64,000 bases of DNA from Sanderia malayensis (lineage: Eukaryota; Cnidaria; Scyphozoa; Semaeostomeae; Pelagiidae), in the NCBI GenBank assembly GCA_013076295.1, contig RQOL01000876.1, forward strand, positions 4,402,001 through 4,466,000, read 5' to 3'. The notes below the pieces were generated by a model that made no database searches, was not told where the DNA came from, and saw only the letters and a program-made list of their open reading frames with translations. How positions within the stretch are numbered: position 1 is the first letter of the stretch; every line of letters begins with the position of its first letter. Positions 1 through 11,529 of this stretch are shown in pieces. The translations under genes and the position numbers were made by a program.

Positions 1-3000
1 CCTAAGGCCAATGGCAGGGCCATTAGGGCATACATACGTCACATGTGCTCCTGCGCAGTACTAATGATTATGCTGCTGCGCATTACTACCACCTTTCTCC
101 TCCGCAAGGCGTAACACTAACACTAAGCCTAACCCCAAGGCCAATGGCAAGGCCCTTAGGGCACACATACGTCATCTGTACTCCTGCGCAGTACCAATAA
201 TATGCTACTGCGCATAACTACCACCTTTCTCCTCCGCAAGGCGTAACCCTAAGCCTAAGCCTAACCCTAAGGCCAATGCAAGGGCCATTAAGGCATACAT
301 ACGTCACATGTGCTCCTGCGCAGTACCAATGATTATGCTACTGCGCATTCCTACCACCTTTCTCCTCCGCAAGGCGTAACACTAACACTAAGCCTAACCC
401 CAAGGCCAATGGCAGGGCCATTAGGGCACACATACGTCACATGTGCTCCTGCGCAGTACCAATAATTATGCTACTGCGCATTCCTACCACCTTCTCCTCC
501 GCAAGGCGTAACACTAACACTAAGCCTAACCCCAAGGCCAATGCAGGGCCATTAGGGCAACATACGTCATCTGTGCTCCTGCGCAGTACCAATAAATATG
601 CTACTGCGCATTAACTACCACCTTTCTCCTCCGCAAGGTGTAACCCTAAGCCTAAGCCTAACCCTAAGGCCAATGCCAGGGCCATTAAGGCATACATACG
701 TCACATGTGCTCCTGCGCAGTACCAATGATTATGCTACTGCGCATTCCTACCACCTTTCTCCTCCGCAAGGCGTAACACTAACACTAAGCCTAACCCAAG
801 GCCAATGGCAGGGCCATTAGGGCACAACATACGTCACATGTGCTCCTGCGCAGTACCAATAATTATGCTACTGCGCATTCCTACCACCTTTCTCCTCCGC
901 AAGGCGTAACACTAACACTAAGCCTAACCCCAAGGCCAATGCAGGGCCATTAGGGCACACATACGTCATCTGTACTCCTGCGCAGTACCAATAATTATGC
1001 TACTGCGCATTCCTACCACCTTTCTCCTCCGCAAGGCGTAACCTAAGCCTAAGCCTAACCCTAAGGCCAATGGCAGGGCCATTAGGGCACACATACGTCA
1101 TCTGCTCCTGCGCAGTACCAATAAATATGCTACTGCGCATTACTACCACCTTTCTCCTCCGCAAGGCGTAACACTAACACTAAGCCTAACCCTAAGGCCC
1201 AACAATGCAGGGCCATTAGGGCACACATACGCCATCTGCACTCCTGCGCAGTACCAATAAATATGCTACTGCGCATTCCTACCACCTTCCTTCTCCGCAA
1301 GGCGTAACCCTAAGCCTAAGCCTAACCCTAAGGCCAATGGCAGGGCCATTAGGGCACACATACGTCATCTGTGCTCCTGCGCAGTACCAATAAATATGCT
1401 ACTGCGCATTACTACCACCTTTCTCCTCCGCAAGGTGTAACCCTAAGACTAAGCCTAACCCTAAGGCCAATGGCAGGGCCATTAGGGCATACATACGTCA
1501 CATGTGCTCCTGCGCAGTACAATAATTATGCTACTGCGCATTCCTACCACCTTTCTCCTCCGCAAGGCGTAACACTAACACTAAGCCTAACCCCAAGGCC
1601 AATGGCAAGGCCCTTAGGGCACACATACGTCATCTGTACTCCTGCGCAGTACCAATAAATATGCTACTGCGCATAACTACCACCTTTCTCCTCCGCAAGG
1701 CGTAACCCTAAGCCTAAGCTAACCCTAAGGCCAATGCAGGGCCATTAAGGCATACATACGTCACATGTGCTCCTGCGCAGTACCAATGATTATGCTACTG
1801 CGCATTCCTACCACCTTTCTCCTCCGCAAGGCGTAACACTAACACTAAGCCTAACCCCAAGGCCAATGGCAGGCCATTAGGGCACACATACGTCACATCT
1901 GTGCTCCTGCGCAGTACCAATAATTATGCTACTGCGCATTCCTACCACCTTTCTCCTCCGCAAGGCGTAACACTAACACTAAGCCTAACCCCAAGGCCAA
2001 TGGCAAGGCCCTTAGGGCACACATACGTCATCTGTACTCCTGCGCAGTACCAATATATGCTACTGCGCACTACCACCTTTCTCCTCCGCAAGGCGTAACC
2101 TAAGCACTAAGCCTAACCCAAGGCCAATGCCAGGGCCATTAGGCATACATACGTCACATGTGCTCCTGCGCATACAATAATTATGCTACTGCGCATTCCT
2201 ACCACCTTTCTCCTCCGCAAGGCGTAACACTAACACTAAGCCTAACCCCAAGGCCAATGGCAGGCCATTAGGGCACACATACGTCACATGTGCTCCTGCG
2301 CAGTACCAATAATTATGCTACTGCGCATTCCTACCACCTTTCTCCTCCGCAAGGCGTAACACTAACACTAAGCCTAACCCCAAGGCCAATGGCAAGGGCC
2401 ATTAGGGCACACATACGTCACTGTGCTCCTTGCGCAGTACCATAAATATGCTACTGCGCACTACCACCTTTCTCCTCCGCAAGGCGTAACCTAAGCTAAG
2501 CTAACCCCAAGGCCAATGCCAGGCCATTAGGCATACATACGTCACATGTGCTCCTGCGCAGTACCAATGATTATGCTACTGCGCATTCCTACCACCTTTC
2601 TCCTCCGCAAGGCGTAACACTAACACTAAGCCTAACCCCAAGGCCAATGGCAGGGCCATTAGGGCACACATACGTCACATGTGCTCCTGCGCAGTACAAA
2701 TAATTATGCTACTGCGCATTCCTACCACCTTTCTCCTCCGCAAGGCGTAACACTAACACTAAGCCTAACCCAAGGCCAATGGCAGGGCCATTAGGGCACA
2801 CATACGTCATCTGTGCTCTCTGCGCAGCCAATAAATATGCTACTGCGCATTAACTACCACCTTTCTCCTCCGCAAGGTGTAACCTAAGCCTAAGCCTAAC
2901 CCTAAGGCCAATGGCAGGGCCATTAGGGCATACATACGTCACTGTGCTCCTGCGCAGTACCAATGAATTATGCTACTGCGCATTCCTACCACCTTTCTCC

Positions 3001-6000
3001 TCCGCAAGGCGTAACACTAACACTAAGCCTAACCCCAAGGCCAATGGCAGGGCCATTAGGCACACATACGTCATCTGTGCTCCTGCGCAGTACCAATAAT
3101 TATGCTACTGCGCATTCCTACCACCTTTCTCCTCCGCAAGGCGTAACACTAACACTAAGCCTAACCCAAGGCCAATGCAGGGCCATTAGGGCACACATAC
3201 GTCATCTGTGCTCCTGCGCAGTACCAATAATTATGCTACTGCGCATTACTACCACCTTTCTCCTCCGCAAGGCGTAACCCTAAGCCTAAGCCTAACCCAA
3301 GGCCAATGGCAGGGCCATTAGGGCACACATACGTCATCTGCTCCTGCGCAGTACCAATAATTATGCTACTGCGCATTACTACCACCTTTCTCCTCCGCAA
3401 GCGTAACACTAACACTAAGCCTAACCCAAGGCCAATGGCAGGGCCATTAGGGCACACATACGCCATCTGCACTCCTGCGCATTCCTACCACCTTCCTTCT
3501 CCGCAAGGCGTAACCCTAAGCCTAAGCCTAACCCTAAGGCCAATGGCAGGGCCATTAGGGCACACATACGTCATCTGTGCTCCTCGCGCAGTACCAATAA
3601 ATTATGCTACTGCGCATTACTACCACCTTTCTCCTCCGCAAGGCGTAACCTAACACTAAGCCTAACCCTAAGGCCAATGGCAGGGCCATTAGGGCACACA
3701 TACGTCACATGTGCTCCTGCGCAGTACAATAATTATGCTGCTGCGCATTACTACCACCTTTCTCCTCCGCAAGGCGTAACACTAACACTAAGCCTAACCC
3801 CAAGGCCAATGGCAAGGCCCTTAGGGCACACATACGTCATCTGTACTCCTGCGCAGTACCAATAAATATGCTACTGCGCATAACTACCACCTTTCTCCTC
3901 CGCAAGGCGTAACCCTAAGCCTAAGCCTAACCCTAAGGCCAATGGCAGGGCCATTAGGCATACATACGTCACATGTGCTCCTGCGCAGTACCAATGATTA
4001 TGCTACTGCGCATTCCTACCACCTTTCTCCTCCGCAAGGCGTAACACTAACACTAAGCCTAACCCCAAGGCCAATGGCAGGGCCATTAGGGCACACATAC
4101 GTCACATGTGCTCCTGCGCAGTACCAATAATTATGCTACTGCGCATTCCTACCACCTTTCTCCTCCGCAAGGTGTAACCCTAAGCCTAAGCCTAACCCTA
4201 AGGCCAATGGCAGGGCCATTAGGGCACACATACGTCATCTGCACTCCTGCGCAGTACCAATAAATATGCTACTGCGCATTACTACCACCTTTCTCCTCCG
4301 CAAGGCGTAACACTAACACTAAGCCTGACCCCAAGGTCAATGGCAGGGCCATTAGGGCACACATACGCCATCTGCACTCCTGCGCAGTACCAATAAATAT
4401 GCTACTGCGCATTACTACCACCTTTCTCCTCCGCAAGGCGTAACATAACACTAAGCCTAACCCAAGGCCAATGGCAGGGCCATTAGGGCACACATACGTC
4501 ATCAGCACCCTGCGCAATACCAATAAATATGCTACTGCGCATAACTACCACCTTTCTCCTCCGCAAGGTGTAACCCTAAGCCTAAGCCTAACCCTAAGGC
4601 CAATGCCAGGGCCATTAAGGCATACATACGTCACATGTGCTCCTGCGCAGTACCAATGAATATGCTACTGCGCATTCCTACCACCTTTCTCCTCCGCAAG
4701 GCGTAACACTAACACTAAGCCTAACCCAGAGGCCAATGGCAGGGCCATTAGGGCACACATACGTCACATGTGCTCCTGCGCCAGTACCAATAATTATGCT
4801 ACTGCGCATTCCTACCACCTTTCTCCTCCGCAAGGCGTAACACTAACACTAAGCCTAACCCCAAGGCCAATGGCAGGGCCATTAGGGCACACATACGTCA
4901 TCTGTACTCCTGCGCAGTACCAATAATTATGCTACTGCGCATTACTACCACCTTTCTCCTCCGCAAGGTGTAACCCTAAGCCTAAGCCTAACCCTAAGGC
5001 CAATGGCAGGGCCATTAGGGCACACATACGTCATCTGCACTCCTGCGCAGTACCAATAAATATGCTACTGCGCATTACTACCACCTTTCTCCTCCGCAGG
5101 CGTAACACTAACATAAGCCTGACCCCAAGGTCAATGGCAGGGCCATTGGGGGCACACATACGTCATCTGCACTCCTGCGCAGTACAATAAATATGCTACT
5201 GCGCATTACTACCACCTTTCTCCTCCGCAAGGTGTAACCCTAAGCCTAAGCCTAACCCTAAGGCCAATGGCAGGGCCATTAAGACATACATACGTCACAT
5301 GTGCTCCTGCGCAGTACCACAAATTATGCTACTGGCGCATTCCTGCCACCTTTTCTCCTCCGCAAGGGTAACACTAACACTAAGCCTAACCCCGAGGCCA
5401 ATGGCAGGGCCATTAGGGCACACATACGTCACATGTGCTCCTGCGCAGTACCAATAATTATGCTACTGCGCATTCCTACCACCTTTCTCCTCCGCAAGGC
5501 GTAACCCTAACCCTAAGCCTAGCCCTACGGCCAATGGCAGGGCCATCAGGGCACACATACGTCATCTGTACTCCTGCGCAGTACCAATAAATATGCTACT
5601 GCGCATAACTACCACCTTTCTCCTCCGCAAGGCGTAACCCTAAGCCTAAGCCTAACCCTAAGGCCAATGCCAGGGCCATTAAGGCATACATACGTCACAT
5701 GTGCTCCTGCGCAGTACCAATGATTATGCTACTGCGCATTCCTACCACCTTTCTCCTCCGCAAGGCGTAACACTAACACTAAGCCTAACCCAAGGCCAAT
5801 GCAGGGCCATCAGGGCACACATACGTCATCTGTACTCCTGCGCAGTACCAATAATTATGCTACTGCGCATTCCTACCACCTTTCTCCTCCGCAAGGTGTA
5901 ACCCTAAGCCTAAGCCTAACCCTAAGGCCAATGGCAGGGCCATTAGGGCACACATACGTCATCTGCACTCCTGCGCAGTACCAATAAATATGCTACTGCG

Positions 6001-7378
6001 CATTACTACCACCTTTCTCCTCCGCAAGGCGTAACACTAACACTAAGCCTGACCCCAAGGTCAATGGCAGGGCCATTAGGGCACACATACGCCATCTGCA
6101 CTCCTGCGCAGTACCAATAAATATGCTACTGCGCATTACTACCACCTTTCTCCTCCGCAAGGCGTAACACTAACACTAAGCCTAACCCCAAGGCCAATGG
6201 CAGGGCCATTAGGGCACACATACGTCATCAGCACTCCTGCGCAATACCAATAAATATGCTACTGCGCATAACTACCACCTTTCTCCTCCGCAAGGTGTAA
6301 CCCTAAGCCTAAGCCTAACCCTAAGGCCAATGCCAGGGCCATTAAGGCATACATACGTCACATGTGCTCCTGCGCAGTACCAATGAATATGCTACTGCGC
6401 ATTCCTACCACCTTTCTCCTCCGCAAGGCGTAACACTAACACTAAGCCTAACCCCGAGGCCAATGGCAGGGCCATTAGGGCACACATACGTCACATGTGC
6501 TCCTGCGCAGTACCAATAATTATGCTACTGCGCATTCCTACCACCTTTCTCCTCCGCAAGGCGTAACACTAACACTAAGCCTAACCCCAAGGCCAATGGC
6601 AGGGCCATTAGGGCACACATACGTCATCTGTACTCCTGCGCAGTACCAATAATTATGCTACTGCGCATTACTACCACCTTTCTCCTCCGCAAGGTGTAAC
6701 CCTAAGCCTAAGCCTAACCCTAAGGCCAATGGCAGGGCCATTAGGGCACACATACGTCATCTGCACTCCTGCGCAGTACCAATAAATATGCTACTGCGCA
6801 TTACTACCACCTTTCTCCTCCGCAAGGCGTAACACTAACACTAAGCCTGACCCCAAGGTCAATGGCAGGGCCATTGGGGCACACATACGTCATCTGCACT
6901 CCTGCGCAGTACCAATAAATATGCTACTGCGCATTACTACCACCTTTCTCCTCCGCAAGGTGTAACCCTAAGCCTAAGCCTAACCCTAAGGCCAATGGCA
7001 GGGCCATTAAGACATACATACGTCACATGTGCTCCTGCGCAGTACCACAAATTATGCTACTGCGCATTCCTGCCACCTTTCTCCTCCGCAAGGCGTAACA
7101 CTAACACTAAGCCTAACCCCGAGGCCAATGGCAGGGCCATTAGGGCACACATACGTCACATGTGCTCCTGCGCAGTACCAATAATTATGCTACTGCGCAT
7201 TCCTACCACCTTTCTCCTCCGCAAGGCGTAACCCTAACCCTAAGCCTAGCCCTACGGCCAATGGCAGGGCCATCAGGGCACACATACGTCATCTGTACTC
7301 CTGCGCAGTACCAATAATTATGCTACTGCGCATTACTACCAACTTTCTCCTCCGCAAGGCGTAACCCTAACCCTGACC
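1..7378. repeat. Subtelomere-like satellite array, ~133-bp monomer, ~55 copies
   Basis: The whole stretch is head-to-tail copies of a unit close to 133 bp. Each unit has in order an AATGGCAGGGCCATT dyad, a CACACATACGTCA segment, the palindrome CTGCGCAG, a CTACTGCGCATT segment, CACCTTTCTCCTCCGCAAGG, and a tail of imperfect telomere-like hexamers such as CCCTAAGCCTAAGCCTAA. Monomers fall into a few subtypes, with tails of either CCCTAAGCCTAAG or CACTAACACTAAG, and small indels are common. The hexamers run CCCTAA on the + strand, the orientation expected at a left chromosome end. All open frames here are by-products of repeat periodicity, with no start context or domain. The array ends near 7378, just before the fold-back element. 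Confidence 0.95.
3850..7305. repeat. Two tandem copies of a ~1.73-kb, 13-monomer higher-order repeat
   Basis: Rare monomer variants recur at a constant offset. GACCCCAAGGTCAATGG occurs at about 4327 and 6051, and again at 5121 and 6849. The AAGACATACATACGTC variant is at 5281 and 7009. The AGCCCTACGGCCAATGG variant is at 5521 and 7248. Offsets are 1724-1728 bp, about 13 monomers. This shows that a multimer block, not only single monomers, was duplicated. Block edges are approximate. Confidence 0.8.
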
Positions 7379-7419
7379 TGAACATTACTTACAACTTTTT
7401 CGATGCTGTCATGTCAAGT

Positions 7420-8323
7420 CATAGAGATAGGATATAATATACACTAGAGTGCGAACCAGGCCCCGGGCGGTGACGCAGTTTGGACGCCATCTTGTTGGAG
7501 GCTCATTTCAGAATTTCACGGTCTGAACCCTTATACTTTGAACAAAAATTACATGGATATTACGATTGCTTAACCTCAAATAAAGATTGGAACCTTCATA
7601 ATATCATAGTCGGCTCAACATATTGAAGTTTTGTTGTTGGATCGAATGTATTACTACTATTTTTAGAAAGACGGATTTCCATTTTACCGACTGCTCCCAA
7701 ATAGGGTAAATTAGATATCAATCGATCGGAAATGACCTCCTGAGTATGAATCTGCAATAATTTTCACAAAAGATCTCCGTATTTAAAAGATTTTAGCAAT
7801 ATTTTTACTTGCCCCCACCTTTAGTTGCCGTCGATTGGTTATTTGTTGGTGTTAGGCCCCCGGTAAAAAGGGGCATAACTATTGAATGCGGGCGTGTTCC
7901 ACAAATTTTATTGCAGATTCGTACTCAGGAAGTCATTTCCTATCGATTGATATCTAATTTAGTCCGTTTGGGCATCGTCCGTAAAATACAAATTCGCCCG
8001 TACTTCGTATCGCAAAATGCCAAGGCCACTGTTTTCATACAGCACTCCACAGCAAAACATGGTCTTCTGGAAATAGTAGTAATACATTCGATCCAAAAAT
8101 AAAACTTTAATATGTTGAACCGACCATGATTTTAGGAACATTTGAGTATTTATTTGATCTTCAGCAATAATAATATCCACGTATTTTACATTTGAATTAT
8201 AAGGCTTCAGACCGTAAATTTCGTCCGCGAGCCTCCAACAAGATGGCCGCCAATGCTTCAACTTTTGTATTGATGCGTCAATTGGAGTGCGCACTCTAGT
8301 GTATCTTATATCCTATCTCTATG
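7420..8323. mobile_element. Fold-back / long-TIR non-autonomous DNA transposon, 904 bp, 8-bp TSD
   Basis: The element begins CATAGAGATAGGATATAA and ends with the exact reverse complement. It is bracketed by perfect 8-bp direct repeats TGTCAAGT (7412-7419 and 8324-8331). The two arms stay alignable for roughly 370 bp inward; shared blocks include GCCATCTTGTTGGAGGCTC and GGATCGAATGTATTACTAC. A short unpaired centre lies near 7800-7900. No transposase frame is present. An 8-bp duplication fits the hAT or P superfamilies; CA-starting ends do not decide between them. It lies about 40 bp from the end of the satellite. Confidence 0.9.
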
Positions 8324-8331
8324 TGTCAAGT

Positions 8332-8719
8332 ACAATTTTAATTGAATTTTGTCATGATAAAATAACTTGAATTTCTTTCCGCTGATATGAGTCGTATGCG
8401 TTCACAGCTCAAAAAGGTAGAAACATATTCATATGTCTCAGCTTAACTGAGGAAAGTTTGTTCTTGCACACAAGTTATCACAGAATACTTAGTTGTAAAT
8501 TTCTTTCGAAGAATTTTGTTGTTTGCTCTAGGCCATCTTTTCTCCAGCGAGATGCCGAAAGGATAAGAAATATACGAGACGTTGCTAAGACATTACTTTC
8601 CTGTCAAGACATATGCAAGGACACTATTTATCGTAAATAAAATTTATTGTTGTCTACAGCTGAGCTTGAGCTCTCTCCTTGGGGATGGAAAGAGTTCAGG
8701 AAAGGATGATAACATTGGT
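8332..8719. other. Spacer / probable 5' region of AKTIP
   Basis: This gap between the fold-back element and the first supported AKTIP codon holds no recognisable gene or repeat. The AKTIP reading frame stays open back to 8582, so an upstream start or a 5' exon joined near the CAG at about 8656 cannot be excluded. Confidence 0.4.
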
Positions 8720-10705
8720 ATGAAGAGAACGACGACAACTGGAAGAAAGAAGCTTCCCACGGTCCCAACAGATGAAGAGCAATCAAACATGAAAGAATCT
8801 ATCAGACTACGCTCACCTGTTATAACTGATCATTTAGCAGCTTATGGTCCATTTTTTCTCGAGTACTCCATTCTTGCAGAATTGTAAGTCGGTCTGGTCT
8901 TCTGTACAGCATAATTTTGTGTGCATGAACTTATAATACTCACATAGCTCTATAGTTTGCAATATTGTAGTCATTGCTTACAGATGAGCTACTCCAAGTA
9001 TTGATTGTTTTGCTTTCAACTTCTAGCAATCATCTACGAAAACAGAAAATTCCTGGTGTTTATGCCATTCCATCACTAGACAACCCCCTTGGTATGTTGT
9101 GGCAACTTATCACAATAATACCATATAAAAATGCAGCCAGAATAATTGTCAACAAATTTATGTTCACCTCTCAAGAAGTGCAATTATGTCGTTTTTGATC
9201 TAAGCACTTGTAGTTGACATCAACCATTCATATCCCATTTCAGTCATATCCCATTTCTTTCGTATCCCATTTCATTCATATCACATTTCTTTCAGTCTGG
9301 CATGGTGTAATCTTTATTCGAATGGGCATTTATCAAGATGGCATTTTCAGTTTCAAATTGAATGTCCCAAAGAATTATCCAGATGGCGATTGCCCTGTAA
9401 GTAGCATAATTCACAGCGATCAATTTATGGTCCCATCTGGCCCCATACATTTTAATAAGGTCTTGACAGCATCTTGTAGCAGTACATCTGTTAATCACCT
9501 TGAGAAATTTCACTGGAATGGTATGTTTCTTCTTTTCAGTCATTGACGTTCACCAAGCCTGTCTTCCACCCAGTAGTACACCCTGAAACGGGACAGGTTG
9601 ACATCCAAAGGGCATTCAAAACATGGAGGTCAGTATTTAATTAACTACCTATGCAATCAATACATCATTTGTATAAAATTAGCAGCTGATGTCTATCTAT
9701 CTACCTATCTATCTACCAATTATTGCAAACTTCAACAAGTTGAAGGTTATTGCAAGCTTTGACATAATTTGTGTGTAAATTGTTTAATTCCAGGCCCAAT
9801 GTCAACCACCTGTGGCAGGTCCTTCTATACATGAGAAGAATATTTTACAAAATCGACACAGATCAGCCACTGAACAAAGAGGCAGCAGATCTGTATGTAA
9901 TCAATGTGTGATAAAGAATGCTTGAACTCCTTTACAATGTCTTTGGTATCAGATTTGAGAAGGTTTAAATGAACATTCTTAATCATTTGAGAAGGCTTAA
10001 ATGAACATTCTCTGTTTAGTTATCAAACAAACCAAGATGCTTTCAAAGAAAGAGTACGGGAAAATGTTGCAACATCCTTAGAAAATATTTACGATGTGCA
10101 AGACAGAGACAATGATGGTCATGAAATCATGTAAGTTACTTGCGATTGCAGCAATTGCAGCAGGCTATCTATATGTTATCTATGCTATATAGATGCTATC
10201 TATATGATTGAATGTTGTTGCATGAGTCAATATTTCTTGCTTTTGTCTGCAGATTCACGAAATGGAATCAAGATTTACATGAACCCATTAAACAAGAAAT
10301 ACTATCTGATAAGGTATGAATGATAAAAGTTATAGCAGATGATGTGAATTGGGGTAATGATATATTAACTCTGTTTATGGCCCTCCCCCCCCCCCAACCT
10401 GACAATTTGACACTGGGATCTTTCTTATATGACTAAGAATAGTGGCTTCGAAATTCAATGGATGATAATTACATCAAAAACATTGACAATTGAATAGCTG
10501 TTAACAATAACTTCTCACTTTCATTGGTTTTTTTATATCTCTTAAGGAAGCTTTCTTCTTTTTGCAGAACAGATTGCAATCTGAAATAAGCGGAGCAATA
10601 AGCAAATTAGAATTAGACAATTCCGATACAGCACCAAGCATATCTGGTTTTTCGTTCATGGAGCCTGGATCTACGATTATCTTTAGCAAAGAGGATAATA
10701 CATAA
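8720..10705 (+). CDS. AKTIP: AKTIP / Fused Toes (FTS) homolog, inactive E2-like (UEV) protein, 8 exons
   Basis: In animals FTS is the ubiquitin-conjugating-enzyme variant of the FTS-Hook-FHIP complex that links cargo to dynein. Exons by consensus splice sites are 8720-8883, 9027-9091, 9296-9396, 9540-9628, 9794-9892, 10020-10130, 10253-10313 and 10568-10705. Joined they give 275 residues, close to the ~290 of vertebrates, with no frame break. Diagnostic stretches are [47 protein letters not shown], and [18 protein letters not shown], followed by [17 protein letters not shown]. The E2 catalytic cysteine position after the HP motif carries no Cys, as in other FTS proteins. The start at 8720 is the in-frame ATG nearest the conserved core; the frame is open further upstream, so the N-terminus is uncertain. 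The gene converges on CNOT1, with 825 bp between their stop codons. Confidence 0.93.
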
Positions 10706-11529
10706 TTACTTACGTTTCATGTTAAGAGCATACTAGCTCATGGTGAACTTTTTTAACTGTCTATATTATTTTTTATTTGTAGCAATTTGTACATAATTAT
10801 TAGTAAGTTATATTCTAGAAAATAGAGACGTTTTTGGATTTCTTTCTGACGGTAAACTATCAATGTTCTTACATTTTCATCGATGATAATTTGGATGTAC
10901 CCAGCAAATTGAATTGGATAGCTGTTGATGGATATGGATTGCAATAACTTGAGTTGAATGCTGGGTACCAACTCTGCATCCATTGATTTTCAACTCTAAA
11001 CAAGCAAAAACAACATTAACAAATTAGTAAGATAAATGCATAGAAGATAAACAGCTGGCCAAAGGATGCCATAACATATAAAGAGTACAGGGCAGACTTG
11101 ATAGAGTAGTATAAATAAAAAATGTTCAGAATTCAATGGGTTCTGACCTGAAGCTTGTAGCCTTGGTCTTATTATGAAGCATACTCAATCTCACCATCTT
11201 CGTGTGGAGCACAGACAGACAAAGCACTTTCGTATCAGCCTCTTTCACGTTGCAGGTAGGAAAATACAATGGAAAAATAGCCAACGAAAAATGATGAATA
11301 ATAAAGCCCTTAGAGTATATATTCCAACAAGCAATTCGACAATTCGAAAAATAATCTAAATACCAAGAGCAAAACATGTCCAATACATATAACCAACCTA
11401 TCATAAAATATCAATACTAAAGAATTAGCAAATTGCAATAAAAATCTTAATTATTTCATACTGCATATGCCCACACCGAAAGTCTGTCGTTTTCTAAAGA
11501 ACGTCTCAAGTTTGCAGATTATAAACATT
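10706..11529. other. Convergent intergenic region between AKTIP and CNOT1
   Basis: This holds the presumed 3' UTRs of AKTIP (+) and CNOT1 (-). Apart from AT-rich sequence I see no gene, repeat family or element here. The short frames present have no conserved features. Confidence 0.5.

Noticed and set aside
1371..7231. Numerous 60-115-codon open frames in the satellite
   Set aside because: They repeat with the monomer period in several frames and on both strands, and carry no conserved protein features.
1..7378. CRISPR-like repeat array
   Set aside because: Units are contiguous ~133-bp monomers without unique spacers, in an animal genome; this is satellite DNA.
7809..8294. Two open frames inside the fold-back element
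   Set aside because: They are mirror products of the inverted arms, with no transposase motif.
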